Shown piece after piece: positions 9,365 through 16,322 of a stretch of 64,000 nt of DNA (the first letter of the stretch is position 1; each line of letters begins with the position of its first letter). The notes beneath the pieces are model-generated. The model did not search any database. It worked only from the letters and a program-made list of their open reading frames with translations, and was not told the origin of the DNA. This stretch comes from Lichenihabitans sp033947565 (GTDB lineage: Bacteria; Pseudomonadota; Alphaproteobacteria; Rhizobiales; Beijerinckiaceae), in NCBI RefSeq assembly GCF_033947565.1, contig NZ_JARPVX010000009.1, forward strand, positions 1-64,000. The letters run 5' to 3'. A program made the translations under genes and the position numbers.

Positions 9365-10135
9365 TCAGGCCGCGGCCAGGGCCCGCGTGACGCTGTCAAC
9401 GATGCCGAGGTAACCCTCCGCCGCCCAGGCCGAGCGGCCGATGAACAGCCCGTCGATGGTCGGGCGGGTGGCGAGCGCCACGCAGTTGTCCGGGTTGACG
9501 CTGCCGCCGTAGAGGATCGGCAGCGGCGCGCCCATCAGCTCGGCCGTCAGCGTCTTCAGGAGGCGATGCTGTTCGTCGACGAACTCGGGCTCGGCCGGGG
9601 TGCCGTTCTCGCCGATCGACCAGACCGGCTCATAGGCGATCACCACCGTGTCGCGGGCGCTGCGCTCGACCTTCGACAGCGCCGCCGACACTTGGCGGCG
9701 CAGCGCCTCGCTGGTGCGTTTGGCGGTGAATTCCGCGTGGGTGTCGCCGACGCAGACGAGTGCCGTCAGCCCGTGCCGGACGGCCTGCGCTACCTTCAGG
9801 GCCACGGTGTCGTCGGTTTCGCCGAAGAACTCGCGCCGCTCGCTGTGGCCGATCTCGACCAGGGTGGCGCCGCAATCCTTGACCATCGGGGCCGAGACTT
9901 CGCCCGTCCAGGCGCCACCATCGGCCCAGTGCATGTTCTGGGCCCCGACCGTCACCCGGGTGCCGCGCAACAGGTCGGCCGCCTCCGCGATATAGGGGAA
10001 GGGCGGGATGACAAAGAGCTTCGCCGCCGTGCCTTGCACCATCGGCGAAGCCTTCAGGGTGTCGCAGAAGGCGCGGGTGTCGGCCCGCAGCTTGTTCATC
10101 TTCCAGCTGGTGCCGATCCAGGGCGTCTTAGTCAT
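9365..10135 (-). CDS. tpiA2: Triosephosphate-isomerase-family protein, TpiA2-like
   Basis: A 256-residue TIM-barrel isomerase. The catalytic His (EIGHSERR) and Glu (AYEPVW) and the phosphate-binding YGGSV are all present. The Asn of the usual NWKMN motif is Ser here (GTSWKMN), and the mobile loop reads PVWSIGENG instead of PVWAIGTGK. Those changes, and coupling by a 4-bp overlap to an EryC-like gene, point to TpiA2, which in Brucella interconverts L-3-tetrulose 4-phosphate and D-erythrulose 4-phosphate, rather than to the glycolytic enzyme. Specificity is inferred. It may still act on triose phosphates. Confidence 0.82.
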   Translation of the reverse strand: MTKTPWIGTSWKMNKLRADTRAFCDTLKASPMVQGTAAKLFVIPPFPYIAEAADLLRGTRVTVGAQNMHWADGGAWTGEVSAPMVKDCGATLVEIGHSERREFFGETDDTVALKVAQAVRHGLTALVCVGDTHAEFTAKRTSEALRRQVSAALSKVERSARDTVVIAYEPVWSIGENGTPAEPEFVDEQHRLLKTLTAELMGAPLPILYGGSVNPDNCVALATRPTIDGLFIGRSAWAAEGYLGIVDSVTRALAAA

Positions 10136-11067
10136 GCCTGCGCTGCCTCCATGCGGCCCGTCCTGGCGTGGGCGGACCAGAATTCGACCGATTCCCGCAT
10201 CGCCGCCACCACGGTCCGGTCGGCCGGCTCACGCTCCCGGAACGCGAGTTCGAGACAGAGCTCGTTATCGGTGCCGCCGCCGGCCCGCACGGCCGCGATC
10301 AGCGTTTCGGGCTGGATGCGGCCATCCTTGTTGTAGGCGGCCGTGAAGGGCCAATGGCCGCCCTTGTTCATCGAGCTTTGCTTGATGTGGATGATCGGCG
10401 AGCGCGTCGCGAAGTGTTCGGCCCAGGCGAAGGGATCGACATCGGCCGGGTCGGGCGACGACACGTCGCCATGGTCGATGTCGACCATCGGCTTCAACGG
10501 GATGGGCAGGTCGTGCGTCTCGATCCAATCCTGCAGCCGATGGGTTTCGGCGATCGTATGGCCGTATTCGCGGCCGACCGACATGGGCTCCCAGAACAGG
10601 TAGGCGAGGCCGCGCCGCCCGGCATGCTCGGCCACCGCGCGCCAACAGTCGAGCGCGATGCCGGTCATCTTCGTCCGGCGGTCTGCATCGTCCCAATCCT
10701 TGAAGGTCAGGATGGCGTATTGCGTGCCGACCGCCGGGCAGCCGAGATCGGCCGCGATATCGGCCAGGGTCTTGAACCATTCGACGTAATAGCGGCGCAC
10801 CTCAGGGTCGGGATGGCCGAAATGGTTGAGCCGGCCATAGGGGCCGGTCATCAGCGAGGTCACCTGCACGCCTTCGGCCGCGCAAACCTTCGCCATGCGG
10901 GCCGTCAGCCGCGCGATCGTCCCCTTGTCCCAGGACGGGTTGATGAACTCGTGGGTCAGCTGGATGTGGCCGATGCCGACCTCCTGGCCCAGGGTGCGGA
11001 TCAGGTCTTCGGGCTCGGCGTAGCGATTGACGAAGGGATTCGTGCTGAGCGACAGCGTGAAACTCAT
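10132..11067 (-). CDS. eryC: Sugar-phosphate isomerase/epimerase TIM-barrel protein, EryC-like
   Basis: A 311-residue xylose-isomerase-like TIM barrel (AP endonuclease 2 family fold), with probable metal/substrate-binding stretches such as MVDIDHGD and IIHIKQSS. In Brucella, EryC racemises D- to L-3-tetrulose 4-phosphate in the erythritol pathway. The neighbouring TpiA2-, RpiB- and EryD-like genes support that role here, but no substrate can be read from sequence. The start is the ATG at 11067 with GGAAGG just upstream. The frame stays open back to 11178, into the palindrome, without conserved residues. Confidence 0.78.
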   Translation of the reverse strand: MSFTLSLSTNPFVNRYAEPEDLIRTLGQEVGIGHIQLTHEFINPSWDKGTIARLTARMAKVCAAEGVQVTSLMTGPYGRLNHFGHPDPEVRRYYVEWFKTLADIAADLGCPAVGTQYAILTFKDWDDADRRTKMTGIALDCWRAVAEHAGRRGLAYLFWEPMSVGREYGHTIAETHRLQDWIETHDLPIPLKPMVDIDHGDVSSPDPADVDPFAWAEHFATRSPIIHIKQSSMNKGGHWPFTAAYNKDGRIQPETLIAAVRAGGGTDNELCLELAFREREPADRTVVAAMRESVEFWSAHARTGRMEAAQA

Positions 11068-11123
11068 GATCCTTCCCGGGCTCGGAACCGTCTCGGCGGC
11101 GCTTGCGGGAAGAGAAGCCCGGC

Positions 11124-11156
11124 TGTAAAATTTTTGCAACTGCCAAAAATTTTGCA
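11124..11156. promoter_or_regulatory. Inverted repeat in the eryC/rpiB divergent intergenic region, candidate EryD operator
   Basis: Two 13-base arms, TGTAAAATTTTTG (11124-11136) and CAAAAATTTTGCA (11144-11156), form a near-perfect dyad with one mismatch and a 7-base spacer. It lies roughly midway between the eryC ATG (11067) and the rpiB ATG (11212). It is far more AT-rich than its surroundings. A site for the adjacent SorC-type regulator is the simplest reading, but this is inference. Confidence 0.65.
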
Positions 11157-11211
11157 CGCTGGCATTTCCGCCCTGCATGTTGATCTCTGGCAGGCATCAA
11201 AGGAGCGAGCC

Positions 11212-11691
11212 ATGAAGGTTGTGATTGCAGGCGACAGCGCCGGCGCGCCGTTGTGCGAGGTGATCGGCAAGCACCTGGCGAACAAGCCCGGTATCGAGGT
11301 GACCGACATGACGGCCCCGAAGGAGGGTGAGCCCGAATTCTATGCCCACACGTCCGAGCGGGCCGCCAGCGCCGTCGTGGAAGGCAAGTTCGACCGGGCC
11401 ATCCTGTTCTGCGGCACCGGCATCGGGGTCTGCATCGCGGCCAACAAGGTTCCGGGTATCCGGGCCGCTCAGGCGCACGACACTTATTCGGCCGAGCGCG
11501 CCGCCAAGAGCAACAATGCGCAGATCATCACGCTCGGCGCCCGTGTGGTCGGGCCGGAGCTTGCGAAATCGATCGTCGACACCTTTCTGGCTTCGGACTT
11601 CGACCCCAAGGGTTCGTCGGCCAGCAACGTGAAGGCGCTCGACGGCCTCGATGCCAAATACGGCAGCCGCGACGACAAGACCAGCGGCTGA
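11212..11691 (+). CDS. rpiB: RpiB/LacA-type sugar-phosphate isomerase, erythritol-pathway-like
   Basis: RpiB-family isomerase of 159 residues, close to the usual length, with the catalytic-cysteine motif LFCGTGIGVCIAANK and the C-terminal GARVVG. The first motif is GDSAG rather than the usual CDHAG, and the later catalytic-His region reads KSNNAQ. These differences resemble the RpiB encoded in erythritol clusters, which converts D-erythrulose 4-phosphate to D-erythrose 4-phosphate. AAAGGAG precedes the ATG. It is transcribed divergently from eryC across a palindromic site. A separate rpiA at 53099 could cover ribose-5-phosphate isomerisation. Confidence 0.85.
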   Translation: MKVVIAGDSAGAPLCEVIGKHLANKPGIEVTDMTAPKEGEPEFYAHTSERAASAVVEGKFDRAILFCGTGIGVCIAANKVPGIRAAQAHDTYSAERAAKSNNAQIITLGARVVGPELAKSIVDTFLASDFDPKGSSASNVKALDGLDAKYGSRDDKTSG

Positions 11692-11771
11692 ATCTCGTCC
11701 CGAGCCGGTGTGCCGCCAAGCTCCGGCCCGCCGGCCGGTGGGGCATCGGCTGCGAGCCGGGACGCGACGGA

Positions 11772-11796
11772 CGCCTCGTCAGTGGACGAGGCGTTT
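11772..11796 (+). terminator. Hairpin downstream of rpiB
   Basis: A perfect 9-bp stem (CGCCTCGTC / GACGAGGCG) with a 4-base loop followed by TTT on the plus strand. It lies 80 bp after rpiB and overlaps the stop codon of the convergent small gene. Confidence 0.55.
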
Positions 11797-11970
11797 GCCG
11801 AGATGACGGAACGCACGGGCGCCGATGTCGTGCCAGTCCTGTTCCTCGAGCAGTTGAAGCAGCAATCGCGTGTTCGCGTTCAACGCATACAAGCGGTGCA
11901 GGATGGCCCCGATCAGACCCGGGCGCAGCTGGTCGATAGGCCGGTTGGCGCGGTTGCCGGTCTCGAGCAT
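11779..11970 (-). CDS. Small basic protein of unknown function, 63 aa
   Basis: Not recognised as a family. The ATG at 11970 has GGGGGAG eight bases upstream, and the product is a single helical, Leu/Arg/His-rich chain ending in GARAFRHLGKRLVH. The mix of charged and leucine residues is reminiscent of short DUF1127-like proteins, but no diagnostic motif is seen. It is convergent with rpiB and follows aas on the same strand after a 115-bp gap, so it probably has its own promoter. A longer frame to 12045 starts with Arg-rich residues and lacks a ribosome site. Confidence 0.55.
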   Translation of the reverse strand: MLETGNRANRPIDQLRPGLIGAILHRLYALNANTRLLLQLLEEQDWHDIGARAFRHLGKRLVH

Positions 11971-12085
11971 CGTACAGTCTCCCCCCGGAGCTGGAGCGCG
12001 GGCTGCATGGTCGAGCCGCGTCTCCGTCTGGCGCCTGCATAGCATTAATGCAGTATTGCGTGCGAGCCTCCGCAGCGATCGCCCG

Positions 12086-15000
12086 TCAGGCCGCTTCGCC
12101 GCCCTCCGCCCGGGCCCGCACCATGGCCTGCACGCCCATAAGGTCGAGCTTGCCGCCGCCGAGTTCCGGCAGCTTGGTGACCCCCACGATTTCGGACGGC
12201 ATCGCGATTTCGGGCAGGTGACGCGATTTGGCGAAGCCCAGGAAAGCGGCGCGGTCGGCGCCGGGCTGTTCGGTCACCAGCACGATGCGCTCGCCCTTGC
12301 GGGGATCGGGCACCGTGGCGGCGACCGAGCGCGCCTCGGTCCACAGCGCCGCCGCCACGACCTCGATGGCGGCCAGGGACACCATTTCGCCGCCCACCTT
12401 GGCGAAGCGCTTGGCGCGCCCCTTGATCGTCACGAACTTCTGGTCGTCGATCTCGACGATGTCGCCCGTGTCGTGCCAGCCGCCCTCGGGCGGTTGCAGT
12501 TCGCCGGGCCGATCGGCCTTCAGATAGCCCAGCATCACGTTGGGGCCGCGCACCTGCAACCGGCCCCCCGCCTCGATGCCGGGCACCGGGTCGAGCCGCG
12601 TCTCGATGCCGGGCAGCACCCGGCCGACGCTGCCGAAGCGGTTGAACATCGGCGTGTTGACGGCCAGCACCGGCCCCGTCTCGGTGACGCCGTAGCCCTC
12701 AAGGATGCGCAGGCCGAATTTTTCCAGGTAGAGCCGCCGCGTCGCCTCCTTGACGGGCTCGGCGCCCGCCACGAGGTAGCGCAGCGAGCGCAGGTCGTAG
12801 CTGTTGGCGAAGCGCGCATAGCCGGCCAGGAACGTGTCGGTGCCGAACATCACCGTCGCGTTGGTGCTGTAGATCAGCTCGGGGATCATGCGGTAGTGCA
12901 GTGGCGACGGGTACAGGTAGACCTGCGCACCCGAAACGAGCGGCAGCACCAGCGCGGCCGTAAGCCCGAAGGAATGAAACATCGGCAGCACGTCGAAGAC
13001 CTTGTCGGCGCGCCCGAAATCGATGCGGGCCGCCACCTGGGCGACATTGCTGAGCATGTTGCGATGGCTCAGCACCACGCCCTTCGGGGTGCCCTCTGAA
13101 CCCGAGGTGAACAAAATCGCGGCCGGGTCGTCGGCCTTGCGGGCCACCAGTGGACGACCGCGATCGAAGATGCCGCGCAGCTTGTCGGAAGTGCCGATCG
13201 TGTTGCGCACATCGTCCAGGAACACGAGGCTGAGGCCTGCCCTGGTCATCCCGTCGGCGAGCTTCTCGAGCTTGCCCTTCTCCAGAAAGGCGCGCGAGGT
13301 CAGCACCGTCGTCACCTCGGCGGTGCGGCAGGCCGACAGAACGGCATCGAGCCCAGCCGAGAAATTGATCATCGCCGGCACGCGACCGGCCGACATCAGC
13401 GCGAAGACGGTCACCACCGTGCCGTTGACGTTGGGCAGCATGACGCCGAGCGCGTGGCCTTCCGGTGCGAGGGGCATCAGCTTGCGGCCGAGGATCGCCA
13501 TGCCGAGCAGCAGGCGGCCCGAGGTCATCGGCCCGCTCAGCGGGTCTTCCAGGCACATGCGACGCATGCCGTGCTTGCGGGCCGCGCGCATCAGCGCCTG
13601 CGGCACGCTGTGGTCGACGGGGCTGGTGCGGAACACGAGATCCGACATGACGGTGTAGAGCGCCGCGCCCGCGGCCTGCCGGCGGCGGCGGCCGACGAGC
13701 GCCTCGTCGACCTGAAGGCGCACCGGTTCCAGGATCGTCACCACCACCTTGGGCCACCAATGGCGGCTGATCTCCCGACCCGAGAGGCGCGAGAACGGCG
13801 TCTGCTCGAGGCCGTCGATGCGCACCGGCAGCACCGGCGCGGCTGTCCGGTCGGCGATGAGCCCGACCCCGTCGTAGACCTTCATCAGGGCGCCCGTGAC
13901 GCTGATGCGGCCTTCGGGAAAGATCACCAGCGTGTCGCCACCCTTGACGGCGTTGATCAGCGTCCGGGTGGCGAGCGGCTTCAGCGGATCGAGCGGCATC
14001 GCCCGGGTGAGATGCAGGAAGGGTTTGACCCACCAGCGCTGCGCGATGCCGCTGTCGATGGCGAAGACCGGGTCATGGTCGAGCAGCGCCAGCGCGAGGC
14101 CGGCATCGAGGAAGCTGACGTGGTTCATCGCCACGATGCAGTTCGGACCGGCCTTGGCGATGTTGTCGGTGCCGCGCACCTCCAGCCGGAAAGCGACGCG
14201 GTAGACGAGGTGCAACAGGTCGCGGAACGGCCGCGTTGGCAGGGTGCGCAACACCACGACGGCGGCCACGAGGTTGCACAGGCCGATGAGGCAGAACAGG
14301 GCAGGGACGTGCAGCCCCGCCGCCTGCAGCAAGGCCAGCACCAGCGTGCCGCCCACCATGAAGGCGGCATTGAGCACGTTGACGGCTGCGATCGTGCGGG
14401 CGCGGCGCCGCTCGTCGCTCCAGGCCTGAAGGGCCGTGAAGGCCGGCACGATGAACAGGCCGCCCGCCATTGCCATGACGAAGAAGTCGATGCCGGCCCT
14501 GAGGGTGGTGCCCTGGTGCAGGAACTGGCTCACGCCGAGGGGCGCCACGCCCGGCGCATAGCCGAAGCTGGTCCAGCCGACATCGAAGCCGAACAGCCCC
14601 ATCAGCACGGCGCCGATCACCACCGGCAGCAGCACGACACGCCCGCCGGCCACCCAGGCCGCCACGCCCGAGCCGATCGCGATGCCGATCGCGAACAGCG
14701 CCAGCAGCAACGTCACCACATGCTCGTCGCCGTTGAAGGTGGTCTTCACCAGCGACGGCAGCAGCGCCAGAACGGCGGCCCCGACGAGCCAGAACCAGCT
14801 CGAATAAACGGCGCAGCGCCACAAGCGGCCGTCGCTCCACAGGTCGCGCAGCAGGGCGCCCGTCGAGGCGAAGATGTTGGCCTGCACGGGCAGGTCGGGC
14901 GCCGCCTGCCGGGTGGAGGGGATCAGCCGGGCCGACAGCCAGCACAACACCGCGAAGATCATCACCAGCGCGCTGAGCCAGACGGCGTCGCTCGCCACCG

Positions 15001-15490
15001 TGGTGGCGAGGCCGCCCGCGACGGTGCCGAACAGGATGGCCAGGAAGGTCGCGCCCTCGACCAGGGCGTTGCCGGTGCCGAGCTCCTCCGGCCGCAGATG
15101 GTCGGGCAGGATGCCGTATTTCACCGGGCCGAACAGCGCCGCGATGACGCCAAACAGGGCCAGCGCCGCGAACAGGACGGGAATTGAGTGAAGCCAGAAG
15201 CCCGCAACCGACAAGGCGGCGGCGCCAATCTCGGCGAGCTTCAGCCATTGCGCCACCTTGGCCTTGTCGTAGCGATCGGCCAGTTGGCCGCCGAGCCCCG
15301 ACAGGAAGAAGAACGGCGCGATGAAGATGCCGCCCGCGAGCGTCACCAGCGTCTCGGCGCCCGAGCCGCCCAGCCGATACAGGATGAGCAGCACCAGGGC
15401 GTTCTTGAGGAAGTTGTCGTTAAAGGCCGACAGGAACTGGCAGGCGAAGAGCGGCGCGAAGCGCCGCGTCGTCAGAAGCGTGGTGACCAT
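12086..15490 (-). CDS. aas: Fused lysophospholipid transporter / 2-acyl-GPE acyltransferase / acyl-ACP synthetase
   Basis: An 1134-residue protein joining three parts found as LplT and Aas in enterobacteria. Residues about 1-410 form a major-facilitator transporter of the LplT type. About 440-600 is a PlsC acyltransferase with NHVSFLD (HX4D, about 455). About 660-1130 is an AMP-forming acyl-ACP synthetase with FTSGSEGTPKG (about 795) and the YGVTETGP motif. Together they would import lysophospholipid and reacylate it at the inner membrane using free fatty acid. Domain identities are clear; the natural lysolipid is inferred from the family. Confidence 0.93.
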   Translation of the reverse strand: MVTTLLTTRRFAPLFACQFLSAFNDNFLKNALVLLILYRLGGSGAETLVTLAGGIFIAPFFFLSGLGGQLADRYDKAKVAQWLKLAEIGAAALSVAGFWLHSIPVLFAALALFGVIAALFGPVKYGILPDHLRPEELGTGNALVEGATFLAILFGTVAGGLATTVASDAVWLSALVMIFAVLCWLSARLIPSTRQAAPDLPVQANIFASTGALLRDLWSDGRLWRCAVYSSWFWLVGAAVLALLPSLVKTTFNGDEHVVTLLLALFAIGIAIGSGVAAWVAGGRVVLLPVVIGAVLMGLFGFDVGWTSFGYAPGVAPLGVSQFLHQGTTLRAGIDFFVMAMAGGLFIVPAFTALQAWSDERRRARTIAAVNVLNAAFMVGGTLVLALLQAAGLHVPALFCLIGLCNLVAAVVVLRTLPTRPFRDLLHLVYRVAFRLEVRGTDNIAKAGPNCIVAMNHVSFLDAGLALALLDHDPVFAIDSGIAQRWWVKPFLHLTRAMPLDPLKPLATRTLINAVKGGDTLVIFPEGRISVTGALMKVYDGVGLIADRTAAPVLPVRIDGLEQTPFSRLSGREISRHWWPKVVVTILEPVRLQVDEALVGRRRRQAAGAALYTVMSDLVFRTSPVDHSVPQALMRAARKHGMRRMCLEDPLSGPMTSGRLLLGMAILGRKLMPLAPEGHALGVMLPNVNGTVVTVFALMSAGRVPAMINFSAGLDAVLSACRTAEVTTVLTSRAFLEKGKLEKLADGMTRAGLSLVFLDDVRNTIGTSDKLRGIFDRGRPLVARKADDPAAILFTSGSEGTPKGVVLSHRNMLSNVAQVAARIDFGRADKVFDVLPMFHSFGLTAALVLPLVSGAQVYLYPSPLHYRMIPELIYSTNATVMFGTDTFLAGYARFANSYDLRSLRYLVAGAEPVKEATRRLYLEKFGLRILEGYGVTETGPVLAVNTPMFNRFGSVGRVLPGIETRLDPVPGIEAGGRLQVRGPNVMLGYLKADRPGELQPPEGGWHDTGDIVEIDDQKFVTIKGRAKRFAKVGGEMVSLAAIEVVAAALWTEARSVAATVPDPRKGERIVLVTEQPGADRAAFLGFAKSRHLPEIAMPSEIVGVTKLPELGGGKLDLMGVQAMVRARAEGGEAA

Positions 15491-15583
15491 CCGTGTTCCG
15501 CTTGTTGCCGGGCCTCTGTTGCGAAGGACCGCCTGAGCCCTAGCGGCTCGACACCGGTTTGGCCACCGCCGCGACCATCCCGG

Positions 15584-16273
15584 TCAGCCGATCCAGCGCC
15601 AGATGCCGGCTGGCCAGCCCGCCAGCGGGATATGAGCCCAGGTGGCCGCGAGCCAGACCACGACGCCCCCGAGCCAGGTGTGGGGCTTGAGCCCGGTGAG
15701 CTGCGCCCGGCCGGACGCCACCGCCGCAAGCGGCCAGAAACTCGTGCGGGCTTCCCAGGTCGGCCAGCGCTCAGGCTGCAGCCGCTCCTTCTTGCGATCC
15801 TGCAGGGCGGCGCCGACGAGCGCCAGCACGATGATGGCCAGCGCCACCACGATCGTGGCGGCCTGCGGATACACCAGGATGTGGCAGAAGCCCCACAGCG
15901 CGAAGGACCACATCATCGGATGCCGGGTGATCGCGAAAACGCCGCGTGCCTGCTCCGGGAGGGCGCCGGCCGGACCCGGCAGGGCCGGGTTGCCGATGAG
16001 CGAGCCCATCAGCAGGACGGACGCCACCAGCATCAGCACCGTCGCCAGTGCCCAGATCCCATCGCCGACCGGCCAGAGGAAATCGGTCGCCGGGGCGGCT
16101 TGGGCGGCCTTGGACAGCCAGCCCAGCGTCGCGATGGCCACAACCGAATACAGGATGCTGAAGCCGGTCTCGCCGATCCGGGCCACGAGCGGCCGGCGCA
16201 GCGGGTGCGACAGAACGAAATGCGATCCCACGAAGGAGATCGCGGCCGCAGCCACAGTTGCAATGCCGTTCAT
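15584..16273 (-). CDS. NnrU-family integral membrane protein
   Basis: A 229-residue protein with about six hydrophobic segments. The histidine-containing motifs GSHFVLSHPLR near the N-terminus and FAITRHPMMWSF in the middle are typical of the NnrU/isoprenylcysteine-methyltransferase-like fold. NnrU was named from denitrification gene clusters, but many alphaproteobacteria carry homologues with no nitrogen-oxide genes nearby, as here. Function is therefore unknown. It stands alone between treY and aas on the same strand. Confidence 0.85.
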   Translation of the reverse strand: MNGIATVAAAAISFVGSHFVLSHPLRRPLVARIGETGFSILYSVVAIATLGWLSKAAQAAPATDFLWPVGDGIWALATVLMLVASVLLMGSLIGNPALPGPAGALPEQARGVFAITRHPMMWSFALWGFCHILVYPQAATIVVALAIIVLALVGAALQDRKKERLQPERWPTWEARTSFWPLAAVASGRAQLTGLKPHTWLGGVVVWLAATWAHIPLAGWPAGIWRWIG

Positions 16274-16322
16274 TCCACCCCCCCGCTCGCCATCATGTTA
16301 GCAGAGCGGCGGCGCAGCGTCG

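Noticed and set aside
13454..15187. A 577-codon plus-strand frame
   Set aside because: Antisense to the aas gene; composition rich in Arg, His and Gln without structure, so shadow.
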